A stretch of DNA of 44,236 bases. Source: a virus. Made by a program: the position numbers and the translations under genes. The stretch spans positions 1-44,236 of the IMG/VR virus record IMGVR_UViG_3300028536_000004; one strand, written 5' to 3'. The notes beneath the pieces are model-generated. The model worked only from the letters and a program-made list of their open reading frames with translations. It ran no database searches and was not told the DNA's origin. This document shows, piece by piece, positions 36,290-43,954 of this stretch (its first letter is position 1; the number at the start of each line of letters is the position of its first letter).

Positions 36290-39090
36290 TGCCTAAATAC
36301 AATATCCAAACCCCCGACGGCAAAACTCTTATCTATGATGTTCCGGCCGGCGTGACGGCGGCGCAAGCGCTCGCTCATGCTCAGCAATCTTATGGCGCAA
36401 AACCGACTATTCCAACCTCGACACGCCAACAAGGTATCCAGGCTGCAGCCAAATCCGCAGTAGCGGCCAAAGCGCCAACGTCAACAGTCGGTGGATCGCT
36501 ATGGCGTGGCCTTCAAGATGGCATACCCGGAATCAACTATCTGGCAGCGGCGGCGAATTATGCGCCCGGCTTAATTGATAAGGTTGCGGGGACGCATTTG
36601 GACGCCAATCCGGGCATGAGTTTTGCCGATCGCGAACGTGCTTTAGCCGCAAATCGAAATACCCAAGAAGATGTAGACAGGGCTCAAAATCCCGTTTCGC
36701 ATTATATCGGTGAAGGTGCGGGCTTGCTACTCGGAGGGGCTGGCGAAGCGAAAGCTGGGGGATTGGCGGCGAGCAAACTCGCTTCCTCGGGCATTGGAGC
36801 AGTTTCGAAAGTCGGAAACATCCTGCAAGAGCTAGGCACATTCAAAAAAGGTCAACGCCTCCTCAATACCGGCAAAGCCGCTTTGATTGGGGCGGGCTCA
36901 GGCGCACTTCAAGGGGCTGGCGATGCAGATCCGTCCAATATTCTTAGCGGAGCGGCCAAAGGTGCAGCCGTCGGCGCAGTTGCGGCTCCGATTCTTGGAG
37001 GCGCAGCCAAAACCCTCGCGGGTGCAGCCGGTAAGGCAGTTCGAGCGGTTGCGCGGACCAATGGCAGTAATCTACCAAAAGCGCTCCAAGAGGTCATAAC
37101 CGAGCATCCCGATTTAATCGCAGGACGCCAAGCAGGTATTCAAGCGCAAACAGGAGCACCTGTTCCAATTGTCGCCGCACTCAATCCGACAGATTTTGCC
37201 AATGTCACGGATAAAGTCGTGTCTCGATCCCCCGAAGCCTTGGCGGCGGCCAAAGGGCAGACAGGTCAATATGTGCGCGGCTTCATGGACCGGATGCTCG
37301 GTCATGTGAATAACGCCGGCAAAGCGTCGGACGTCGGACCTCAAGGCGCTTTGCAGACGACCGTAGGCGACCTGTCACAAATGCGCCAAGATACCGCCGA
37401 CAGCCTTATGAATCCTATTCGAGACAAGATTGTCGATCTTTCTCAGCTTCCTGTCAGTGGCCTCGAAAAGAGCATGGTAAGGGGCGTTGGTAGCCGGATT
37501 ACCGGCTTAGCTCCCAAGCTCAATGCAGCGCTTAAAGATATCAAGCCCGACGATCTTGCCGGTGAGGGAATTTCTCCCGGTGATATGGATAATGCGCGTG
37601 TCGTGCTTTCCAAATGGGGCATGAAAGACCCGGTTCCTGTAACAATCGGTGAACTGGATAGTCTACGCCGTACGCTTTCTGCAGCAGGAGATGCAGTCTA
37701 TAATTCCAATCCTTCTAATGGGTTGGCAATGAAAAATGCCGCCAAAACAGTATCGAATTTCGCGAGCAATCAAACGAACGGCGCTTATGGAAACATGGTC
37801 GATACCTTCGCCGGTCACTCTCGGATGCTGGAAGGCTTTAACGCTGCAGCGAACGGGCAAATTCCTGATGCTATCGAGGATGCAGGCTTACGGACGAATG
37901 TAAATTCCCGCGAGGGTAAAATAGGCATGGCAGCGGGAGAATTGTTCCGCCAGCGCAATGCCGTCAGTTCATCGCCATCTTCAGCAATCAATGCAGCTCG
38001 CGGATATGCAGCCGAAGGCGGATTGACACGGCCAGCATCTATACAAGCGGGAGCCGCTACGCCCGGCACCGTGACAACAAACCTCGGGGATGCCAGCGCA
38101 GCAGGCTTGGCGAACGCATCTCAGGGCGAAACGCAAGTGCTCGACCGGATGTTGGATACGAACAAACTGCCCGCGCAGCCGACAGATGATAGCGCAGGCA
38201 TTCTCTCGCCAGAAACTCTCGCGCATATCGCACTGGCAACACATGCCGGCCCTGTAGCGAAACTCAATCTTGTGCGGCGTATGATGGGATCGATCGGGTC
38301 ACTCAACCCGCAAGTGGCGTCCAATATCGCAGATAAGCTCTACAGTTCTAATCCTGCTGATATTGACGCCGCTATGCGAGCCCTGCAGCGCACAGGCATG
38401 ACGAAGCAAGCTATTCAGACGCTTGTCGGCGATACAGGTGCAGCAACAGCTACAGGAACGGCCCAAGGCGTTGTTCGACAAACCGATGCGCCTGCAGCGC
38501 CCGGGGATCCAAATACGGTCCAAGGGTCGGAAATACCCGCCGAACCTGCCGCTGGCGATTCCGCAGCGCCCGTAAGCGTCACATCGGGAATGCAGGCGGA
38601 CCCTAATGGCTATGCATATCCGGCTGATTATCAGCCTGGAACGTCGGTCGATCCCGATACCAGTCCGTACATGAAACAACTTTCGGATATTTATACGAAT
38701 GCAGATCCGCAATTCTTGAATCTTGCCGAACGCCTCCAAAAACAGGAAAGCGGGGGTAAGCAATTTGGCAAAGATGGCGCACCATTGAAATCAAAAGCGG
38801 GTGCCGTTGGCCTCATGCAGCTCATGCCGGACACGGCTGCTGATACTGCGCGATCAGCCGGACTACCATATGACGATAACGCCCTACACTATGATCCAAC
38901 ATATAATAAATTGATCGGCGTTAAAACCATTGAAGGACTATTGCATAGATATAATGGAGACACAGTAAAAGCTGCTGCTGCATATAATGCCGGCCCAAGA
39001 GCTGTAGATGCGAATACTGATCAAAACGGCAATCTCAATATTTTGGGACTGCCTGCTGAAACTCAAAACTATGTGAAAGCGGTAACGTAA
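36289..39090 (+). CDS. Ejection protein with C-terminal lytic transglycosylase, 933 aa
   Basis: The start MPKYNIQTPDGKTLIYDVPA then GVTAAQALAHAQQSYG is a short N-terminal motif common to phage ejection proteins. A long Ala/Gly-rich helical body with hydrophobic stretches follows. The last 140 residues form an SLT domain: FLNLAERLQKQESGGKQ (catalytic Glu in QESGG), AVGLMQLMPDTAADTARSAG, and AAAYNAGPRAVDANT. It is thus likely to open the murein locally during DNA entry. The start overlaps the previous stop (TAATG), and so does the next gene. Confidence 0.9.
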   Translation: MPKYNIQTPDGKTLIYDVPAGVTAAQALAHAQQSYGAKPTIPTSTRQQGIQAAAKSAVAAKAPTSTVGGSLWRGLQDGIPGINYLAAAANYAPGLIDKVAGTHLDANPGMSFADRERALAANRNTQEDVDRAQNPVSHYIGEGAGLLLGGAGEAKAGGLAASKLASSGIGAVSKVGNILQELGTFKKGQRLLNTGKAALIGAGSGALQGAGDADPSNILSGAAKGAAVGAVAAPILGGAAKTLAGAAGKAVRAVARTNGSNLPKALQEVITEHPDLIAGRQAGIQAQTGAPVPIVAALNPTDFANVTDKVVSRSPEALAAAKGQTGQYVRGFMDRMLGHVNNAGKASDVGPQGALQTTVGDLSQMRQDTADSLMNPIRDKIVDLSQLPVSGLEKSMVRGVGSRITGLAPKLNAALKDIKPDDLAGEGISPGDMDNARVVLSKWGMKDPVPVTIGELDSLRRTLSAAGDAVYNSNPSNGLAMKNAAKTVSNFASNQTNGAYGNMVDTFAGHSRMLEGFNAAANGQIPDAIEDAGLRTNVNSREGKIGMAAGELFRQRNAVSSSPSSAINAARGYAAEGGLTRPASIQAGAATPGTVTTNLGDASAAGLANASQGETQVLDRMLDTNKLPAQPTDDSAGILSPETLAHIALATHAGPVAKLNLVRRMMGSIGSLNPQVASNIADKLYSSNPADIDAAMRALQRTGMTKQAIQTLVGDTGAATATGTAQGVVRQTDAPAAPGDPNTVQGSEIPAEPAAGDSAAPVSVTSGMQADPNGYAYPADYQPGTSVDPDTSPYMKQLSDIYTNADPQFLNLAERLQKQESGGKQFGKDGAPLKSKAGAVGLMQLMPDTAADTARSAGLPYDDNALHYDPTYNKLIGVKTIEGLLHRYNGDTVKAAAAYNAGPRAVDANTDQNGNLNILGLPAETQNYVKAVT

Positions 39091-39575
39091 TGCTTGATCT
39101 TTTGCGGGCTATTCCTGTTGCGTTCGTTACCGCCTGTATTACTTGGCTGGGTAGCGTGTGGGTGCAACGCCAAAAGAAAATAAAAGCTGAGAATGATCAA
39201 GACGATCGATTGGAAATCCATCGCGACGAACTCACGTTTGAACTCCTACAAAACGCTAGGGCAGAAATAGGGTCCGCCCGCACAGAGGTAGAGAGTTTAC
39301 GTGAAGAAGTTCGAATGCTCCGCTCGATAGAGCAGCGCTTCTATCATTTCGAGCAGTCCCTCGATCATCTGGAAGCTATTCTCATAGCGGACACCCCCGA
39401 AACGCGTAATATCGCAGAGCGTAATGCTCGCGCTTTCCTAAATCGGATGCGTAGGCTAAATGAAGCCAAAGGGACGATTGCTAACGAGGTGCAAATCCGA
39501 GCGTCAGAGCAGGAATTAAAATCCCGAGTGCTCGACATTAATTTAATAGGGGCAAAAGATGTTGAACCGGATTAA
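39090..39575 (+). CDS. Membrane-anchored coiled-coil protein, 161 aa
   Basis: MLDLLRAIPVAFVTACITWL then GSVWVQR is one membrane span. A long charged coiled coil follows (LREEVRMLRSIEQRFYHFEQ). The arrangement at the start of the lysis cassette suggests a lysis accessory or holin-associated protein; it could also be a membrane-bound virion assembly factor. It is coupled to the ejection gene by TAATG, and its end overlaps the holin-like gene by 17 bases. Confidence 0.75.
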   Translation: MLDLLRAIPVAFVTACITWLGSVWVQRQKKIKAENDQDDRLEIHRDELTFELLQNARAEIGSARTEVESLREEVRMLRSIEQRFYHFEQSLDHLEAILIADTPETRNIAERNARAFLNRMRRLNEAKGTIANEVQIRASEQELKSRVLDINLIGAKDVEPD

Positions 39576-39858
39576 AATTTGGCTGGATGCTCGGCTCATT
39601 CCGCAATGGCGGGTGTGGTGGAAACTATGGAGTATGAGGTTTGCAGCCGTTTTTGCAGTTCTCATGACGTATCTGACGGTGGCACCATCTGCATTTTCTG
39701 ACGCCGTTAGCTACTTTCCACCATGGCTTCGCGATAGTTTGCCTGTTTGGGTAGGTCCGGCTACGCTTGGATTTCTGTTCCTCGTGAGATTTTGGAATCA
39801 AACCCACGTTCCAAAACCCGAAGTGCCAGCTCCCCAGAAGGTTGACGACAATGGCTGA
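39559..39858 (+). CDS. Holin-like membrane protein, 99 aa
   Basis: After a basic amphipathic N-terminus (MLNRIKIWLDARLIPQWRVW) two membrane spans are visible, MRFAAVFAVLMTYLTVAPSA and VGPATLGFLFLVRFW, separated by a short loop, with a polar C-terminus. Small two-span proteins with this IPQWRxWWKLWSMR start occur before phage lysozymes and are annotated as holins. Its end overlaps the endolysin start by eight bases (ATGGCTGA). Confidence 0.82.
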   Translation: MLNRIKIWLDARLIPQWRVWWKLWSMRFAAVFAVLMTYLTVAPSAFSDAVSYFPPWLRDSLPVWVGPATLGFLFLVRFWNQTHVPKPEVPAPQKVDDNG

Positions 39859-40372
39859 TCCTATCCAGCCTATGCCCAAACCGCCGATGACGACTAAACA
39901 AAAAGTCGCAGTCGGCGGGGGTGTATCAGCATCGATCTTAGCACTGTCACTTGCTGTAGCGGGATTGAAGCCAGACGAAGGTAAGCGCAACATCACATAT
40001 CTCGATCTCGCAAACCTTCCGACATATTGTTACGGGCATCTCGATCGGGCTGCGATGGTCGGGGGATATCACAATGACACGCAATGTGATGCGATTTTGA
40101 GTACCGACGTCGAAGCGAAGCTCAAAGCGGTGGAGAAATGCACGCCCGTTTTGGCGGATCGCCCCTATCAGATCGCCGCCGCTACGCGTTTGGCCTTTAA
40201 TATCGGCCAAGGTGCTTATTGCAAATCCGGTACTGCACGAGCTTTCAATGCTGGAAATCTTAAACTTGGATGTCAGCGTTTTTCGGGCTGGGTAAAAGTG
40301 CAAGGGAAAACTGTTAAAGGCTTAGTAATGCGGCGCAATCGAGAGATTGAGCAGTGTATGAAAGGATTATGA
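39851..40372 (+). CDS. SAR-type endolysin, GH24 lysozyme, 173 aa
   Basis: The catalytic triad of the T4/P21-type lysozymes is intact: E43 in DEGKRN, D52 in YLDLAN and T58 in LPTYC give E-x8-D-x5-T. Residues 19-39 (VAVGGGVSASILALSLAVAG) form a weakly hydrophobic Gly/Ala/Ser-rich segment typical of signal-anchor-release domains, so export is probably Sec-dependent and release controlled by membrane depolarisation. Six cysteines could form disulfides. I chose the ATG at 39851 with AAGG upstream, rather than the TTG at 39842. Confidence 0.92.
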   Translation: MADPIQPMPKPPMTTKQKVAVGGGVSASILALSLAVAGLKPDEGKRNITYLDLANLPTYCYGHLDRAAMVGGYHNDTQCDAILSTDVEAKLKAVEKCTPVLADRPYQIAAATRLAFNIGQGAYCKSGTARAFNAGNLKLGCQRFSGWVKVQGKTVKGLVMRRNREIEQCMKGL

Positions 40373-40373
40373 G

Positions 40374-40904
40374 ATGCCAATTTTCGATTGGCTAACAGGG
40401 AAGCTCGCGACATATGTATGCGGAGCCCTCTTGGCGACTAATCTTGTAGCGGGCGCCGGGCTTCTTATCACACGTCATACTCTATCTAATCGGACGGTTG
40501 ATCTCGCGACAGAGAAAAAACTGCATCAAATCGACATTGATCATTGGCAGAGTGTCGTCGCTCAAGCGACTGCCGATGATGAAAAACATGCTGCGCAAGT
40601 CGCACAAGCGCAAGCTCAAATTGCAACGGAGACACAAAATGCGCTTAAAGCTCAAATTGCAGACGCTCGGGCTGTCGCTTCTAGCTGGCTGCGCGAGCAC
40701 CCCGCCCCAGCCATTAAAAGTGGTAGCGGCACAGCGAATTTGCCCAAAACCCCCGGTTCCTCCGAAGGAATTGACGGATCCCCTCCCGCTGCCATCGTTC
40801 CTAGCTCCGATATCGAAGCCTGCGCACAAGACTATGTGATTGCAAACGGGTGGAAAGAATGGTGGGCTAAGGTACAGCCAACTATGGTCGATTCCTCACC
40901 TTAA
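40374..40904 (+). CDS. Rz: Rz-like inner-membrane spanin, 176 aa
   Basis: The N-terminal anchor YVCGALLATNLVAGAGLLIT is followed by a long periplasmic coiled-coil region (QSVVAQATADDEKHAAQVAQ, AQAQIATETQNALKAQIADA). A Pro/Ser linker and a C-terminal globular part containing Cys and Trp complete it. The outer-membrane partner is encoded inside this gene in another frame. The pair would fuse inner and outer membranes at the end of infection. The stop at 40902-40904 overlaps the stop of the converging minus-strand gene. Confidence 0.85.
   Translation: MPIFDWLTGKLATYVCGALLATNLVAGAGLLITRHTLSNRTVDLATEKKLHQIDIDHWQSVVAQATADDEKHAAQVAQAQAQIATETQNALKAQIADARAVASSWLREHPAPAIKSGSGTANLPKTPGSSEGIDGSPPAAIVPSSDIEACAQDYVIANGWKEWWAKVQPTMVDSSP
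40639..40839 (+). CDS. Rz1: Rz1-like outer-membrane spanin lipoprotein, embedded in Rz, 66 aa
   Basis: Within the Rz gene, in the frame one base forward of the Rz frame, the ATG at 40639 opens MRLKLKLQTLGLSLLAGC. This is a basic n-region, a hydrophobic core and the lipobox LLAGC, for signal peptidase II cleavage and lipidation of Cys18. The mature part is Pro-rich (STPPQPLKVV, CPKPPVPPKELTDPLPLP), as in lambda Rz1. Complete nesting within Rz is the lambda arrangement. Confidence is high from the lipobox plus proline content. Confidence 0.88.
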   Translation: MRLKLKLQTLGLSLLAGCASTPPQPLKVVAAQRICPKPPVPPKELTDPLPLPSFLAPISKPAHKTM

Positions 40905-41068
40905 TCGTCGCCCCAAGTCCACATGCAGATATTACAGTCTTCTCGGGTTTTCCAGCCGTGTTTACAGACGGTCATAAGATATGCGCGACGCGCTTTTATC
41001 CCAACAATGAAAAGTAATACGATTACAACAACCCATAAAATGCAAGCGATGCGTTCAATAGGTGTCAC
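40901..41068 (-). CDS. Small membrane protein, 55 aa
   Basis: A GTG at 41068, overlapping the upstream TGA as GTGA, opens VTPIERIACILWVVVIVLLF then IVGIKARRAYLMTVCKHGWK and ends CMWTWGDD. Residues 7-24 form one membrane span, and a Cys/Trp-rich basic tail follows. It is the last gene of the minus arm, and its TAA shares three bases with the Rz stop on the other strand. The function is unknown. Confidence 0.7.
   Translation of the reverse strand: MTPIERIACILWVVVIVLLFIVGIKARRAYLMTVCKHGWKTREDCNICMWTWGDD
40983..40997 (+). terminator. Weak candidate plus-strand terminator
   Basis: GCGC-GAC-GCGC followed by TTTT lies 80 bases beyond the last plus-strand gene, within the converging gene. The stem is only four pairs, so the call is tentative; a terminator is expected here because the arms converge. 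Confidence 0.3.
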
Positions 41069-41529
41069 AAATATTTCCTTCCATAATATGCGAGCAGTGC
41101 CGCTTCGGCCCGTCCATCGTCTTTTACGCGAACAAGCTGGGATATAAGAGCAGGAATAAGCCTACGAGCTTCTTCTCTACTCGCATTTTTGTCTGTACCC
41201 AAACCCATTTTGCGTTTCCATAGAGCGGGTGTAGGCCATTCGATCCGAGCTTTCGGAGCACGCGCTAATACAAGCGCATGGACGAACCCTAGGGTCTCCC
41301 CAAAATTGAAAGCTGATACGATGCCTTGCGCTGGCATCGTCCCGACGCTTTCAATCACGACAATATCTGGAGCGGCAAATTCGAGCGCGTTACCCCAAAT
41401 CCTTGCCCATTCCGTCCATGCAGGAGGCTTGCCAGCAAGAGGCACGTCAAAGACATCACAAGCGCCTGCAGGCCATAGGATTGCGAGTGCGCCGGTTTTT
41501 CCAGGATCAATGCCCGCGATGATTGTCAT
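41065..41529 (-). CDS. RuvC-like Holliday junction resolvase, 154 aa
   Basis: The RNase H fold of RuvC is visible: TIIAGIDPGKTGALAIL (first Asp in GIDPG), PDIVVIESVGTMPAQGI (Glu in VIES) and the end VKDDGRAEAALLAYYGR (Asp and Glu of the last motif). Such proteins cut branched DNA before packaging and could cooperate with the SNF2 helicase and Cas4-like nuclease. The ATG at 41529 overlaps the stop of the upstream membrane peptide as ATGA; a longer frame to 41610 covers that peptide gene. Confidence 0.9.
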   Translation of the reverse strand: MTIIAGIDPGKTGALAILWPAGACDVFDVPLAGKPPAWTEWARIWGNALEFAAPDIVVIESVGTMPAQGIVSAFNFGETLGFVHALVLARAPKARIEWPTPALWKRKMGLGTDKNASREEARRLIPALISQLVRVKDDGRAEAALLAYYGRKYL

Positions 41530-41642
41530 AGTAGTTGGCGGGCTATATGGACTCCGCCAACTATTATTAGAAGTGTCATTCCAAATGCTGCGCAAGATAA
41601 CATGAACCATCCTATGAAGAGATAGGGATCATATTTATTCAT
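41526..41642 (-). CDS. 38-residue membrane peptide
   Basis: MNKYDPYLFIGWFMLSCAAF then GMTLLIIVGGVHIARQLL is a hydrophobic span of about 25 residues flanked by polar ends. The ATG at 41642 overlaps the end of the upstream gene by eight bases (ATGAATAA), and its stop overlaps the resolvase start. The exact fit between two genes supports it. The function is unknown. Confidence 0.65.
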   Translation of the reverse strand: MNKYDPYLFIGWFMLSCAAFGMTLLIIVGGVHIARQLL

Positions 41643-41853
41643 CACAGCCTCGTTTCGACACATCCTCATATTGTCCATCATATCGCGGACCAAGGAAAGT
41701 CAATCCAATGTAACTATTGTATGGATCCCAAATGACGCACTCCTCTTGTCGGACTTTATATAAACTCATGAGTTGTGCCACACCAATATAATGATCTTGC
41801 CCATCGTACTGTGATGTGACGTAGCCGGGTAATAGAACAAATTTCTTTCTCAT
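41635..41853 (-). CDS. Conserved phage hypothetical protein, 72 aa
   Basis: MRKKFVLLPGYVTSQYDGQD then HYIGVAQLMSLYKVRQEECV is a pattern I have seen often in phage genomes: LLPGYVxSxxDGxxHxI, an A-x-x-L-x-x-L-Y segment and a final PRYDGQY. No function is known. The ATG at 41853 has GGGAGGT eight bases upstream, in a 28-bp segment that is repeated before the next upstream gene. A longer frame to 42006 lacks a ribosome-binding site. Confidence 0.82.
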   Translation of the reverse strand: MRKKFVLLPGYVTSQYDGQDHYIGVAQLMSLYKVRQEECVIWDPYNSYIGLTFLGPRYDGQYEDVSKRGCDE

Positions 41854-41878
41854 CACCCTACCTCCCGATCTGCGGAGC
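41851..41878 (-). repeat. 28-bp ribosome-binding-site repeat, copy 1
   Basis: This segment matches 42353-42380 at 27 of 28 bases. On the minus strand it holds GATCGGGAGGTAGGGTGATG, the ribosome-binding site and start of the 72-residue gene. Here it lies just downstream of the GNAT gene stop and is noncoding. Confidence 0.85.
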
Positions 41879-42355
41879 TTACTCACTCCCCGCCTTCGCG
41901 CGCGCGACGGTGGAGATGGACGATAACCGTCGCATCCATCGGTGTTTTTGTTGGGAACATATGGCGGCAGTTCGGGCACGTGATGGACGATCCCATTCCT
42001 CGGCACGAGTTAGGCCCATATCCTGAAAGCCAGCAGCTCGCAGACTGATCCCAGGCTCATGCGGTAGAGTGTAAGTCCATGCCTCAAGCCAACCGAGCGC
42101 CTTAGCTGCCCGGCACAGCGAGCCGTAGAGCATTGAACAGCCGTTCTCCGCGCCATCTGTGGACACGCGCGAGATGACTATGCGACCAGTGCCCATCCAG
42201 ACGCGCGCCGGGTGGCCGGCTATCGCAACGCCGCGAATACCGTCGTCGTCCCAGATCGATGCCGCGAACAGGCCGCCTTGAACGATAGGTAAATGACGAT
42301 GCGTCAGACCTACCCACGCGACGGCGGCTTTTACGGTGATCGGGCGCAAGTGCAT
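41879..42355 (-). CDS. XF1762-like GNAT family protein, 158 aa
   Basis: MHLRPITVKAAVAWVGLTHR then GVAIAGHPARVWMGTGRIVI, SRVSTDGAENGCSMLYGSLC and EPGISLRAAGFQDMG fit the XF1762-type acyltransferase-fold family common in phages. Substrates are unknown. The C-terminus is long and basic. The ATG at 42355 overlaps the upstream stop as TGATG and has GGGAGGT upstream. Base composition is clearly GC-rich here compared with the replication genes. Confidence 0.85.
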   Translation of the reverse strand: MHLRPITVKAAVAWVGLTHRHLPIVQGGLFAASIWDDDGIRGVAIAGHPARVWMGTGRIVISRVSTDGAENGCSMLYGSLCRAAKALGWLEAWTYTLPHEPGISLRAAGFQDMGLTRAEEWDRPSRARTAAICSQQKHRWMRRLSSISTVARAKAGSE

Positions 42356-42380
42356 CACCCCACCTCCCGATCTGCGGAGC
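42353..42380 (-). repeat. 28-bp ribosome-binding-site repeat, copy 2
   Basis: This second copy encodes RSADREVG, the last residues of the frameshifted gene, while serving as ribosome-binding site and start of the GNAT gene. Beside it (from 42386) the 18-bp unit GAGGGCGGGAAGCGCAGC occurs twice in tandem. Confidence 0.85.
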
Positions 42381-43667
42381 GCGCGAGGGCGGGAAGCGCA
42401 GCGAGGGCGGGAAGCGCAGCGAGCGGCAGATGCTTGAACCATTCGTCTCGGAAGGCGTGCCACGCCTCTTCCGGCTCCATATCGACGAAGTGTCCGTAGT
42501 TCTCCATGCACTCCTGATATTTGTCGCCATCACTCGTTTGGGCGAACACCCATCCTTCGCGGAAACCGGCGGTATAAGCATCTCGCCCAGCTTCGTCGGC
42601 AGGATCGAATACCGCGTTGTATTCCTCCGCTGTCGCCTCTCGCAAGTCCGCTGGCGGCGCGATGGTGGAGAGGATTGCGTCGGCATACACTCCATCGACC
42701 CAAATATGCTCGGCAACGAAGAATTCCGCTCTTTCATGGGGAGCGACGGCATCATCCGCAAAGCCTCTTGGGCCTCGCGTTTGGTCGCGAAACGAGCAGC
42801 GTGGTCTACGTCGCTGGTTCGGCCGCCGAGGGAATATCTCTCGGTCAGATAGAGCGATGGGGAACAGCGGCGCTCTATCAGCCAATGCGCCTCCCGCTCC
42901 ACCTCGCTCGCCGGAGCCTTGGGGGATTGGGCTTGCAACGCGACGTTCTCGGCTATCGTCTCGCGGGTTGTTTTCTCATTCTGTCGGAGGTGGTGCATCG
43001 CGGTCCTGTAATTGGCGCGATCTGGTTGCCAGCCTTCGTCGGACAACGCCCGCTCCATCCAATCGGCGTGTGAGTGCCATGTGATGTGAGAGGTGTCGGC
43101 GGCGGCCTCCACGGGCTTCAGGGCGCGGATTGCGGTGGCAATATCCTCACCAGCCGCGATGAACGCGCTGAGGCTCTTCAAACCAGAATAAGCCGGCTCA
43201 TTCGCTGCATAGGTCTCCGCCACCTTAGCAGCGGCCTCAACGCCTTCCGCGAAGCCGGACGCTTGCGCCTCGGGCTGCGGTGTTGGGGATGCGGCGATCA
43301 TCGCCTTCCACATGCGCATGATCTCAGATTTAACCTGATATGGGAACATGTAGCCCTTAAAAGGCCAACCAACAGCCTTGCGCATCCCCTCAGTCGGCTC
43401 GATGGGCACGAGCGCATAGCCTTCGGGGATCGATACACCCATGGCCACAGGTTCGGGAGGTTGGACAGGGGGAGATGCTTTGCGGCGGTTCCATGAATCG
43501 ACTTGGCGCGGATCATCGAGATTGACCGAAACCTTGCGCTCGTGTGCCCAGCATCCCGCCGTATCGCAATCACCGAAGAGATTGATCGCTTTACGGATCG
43601 ACAGCGGAACTCCGCAGAAGGGGCAGTTCGCAAGCACAGCCTCCGCGCGGGTGGTTTCGTTGGTCAT
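42355..43667 (-). pseudogene. Lar-type zinc-finger multi-domain gene broken by a frameshift
   Basis: The start at 43667 (ATGA overlap) gives a Lar-like zinc finger, CPFCGVPLSIRKAINLFGDC then VDSWNRRK. Segments typical of phage accessory proteins follow (PTEGMRKAVG, DHAARFATKREAQEALRMMP). In that frame the sequence turns into nonsense after PMKER near 42726 and runs on into the GNAT gene. The sensible continuation, AEFFVAEHIWVDGVYADAIL to RSADREVG, is in the frame one base back and ends at the TGATG overlap with the GNAT gene. One base appears to be missing at about 42721-42760. It is a mutation or a sequencing error; no slippery heptamer is present. Lar proteins relieve host restriction. Confidence 0.8.
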
Positions 43668-43954
43668 GAAAGCACCCCTTCGTTGCGACTAATCGCCATG
43701 AATTTCTCGATCTTAGCCTGCTTCATGAGGATCGAGATTTGCGTTGGCATGAACTCAGGCAACGCCTTTTCACCTTGCAGAATGCGGGCGACGGCGATCA
43801 AATCATCAAGCTCATCGGCGATGCGTTCGGCGTTGGTCTGATCTTGCCCAGCTTGGATCTCATCTAGGCCAAACCGAAGCGCCTTGCTGACACGCTGGCC
43901 GACCTCGCAGCACTCTTCGGCGAGGCAGGAAAGGAGGTGTTCGATCCGGTTCAC
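43664..43954 (-). CDS. MazG-like nucleotide pyrophosphohydrolase, 96 aa
   Basis: The all-alpha NTP-PPase pattern is clear: LSCLAEECCEVGQRVSKALR (the EEx2E metal ligands) and then ERIADELDDLIAVARILQG (Ex2D). The family cleaves non-canonical or alarmone nucleotides; phage versions may adjust host nucleotide pools. The start is GTG at 43954, overlapping the upstream stop as GTGA; AGGAGGTG lies before it. Length is normal for a single-domain member. Confidence 0.87.
   Translation of the reverse strand: MNRIEHLLSCLAEECCEVGQRVSKALRFGLDEIQAGQDQTNAERIADELDDLIAVARILQGEKALPEFMPTQISILMKQAKIEKFMAISRNEGVLS

Noticed and set aside
40923-41147. 74-codon plus-strand frame after Rz
   Set aside because: It lies over two coupled minus-strand genes, has no ribosome-binding site and no recognisable features.
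42102-42720. Extension of the Lar-like frame into the GNAT gene
   Set aside because: After the shift the sequence is Arg/Ser/Pro-rich nonsense, while the other frame ends neatly at the next start.
42726-42737. Programmed -1 frameshift in the Lar-like gene
   Set aside because: No X-XXY-YYZ heptamer or evident downstream structure; a lost base is simpler.
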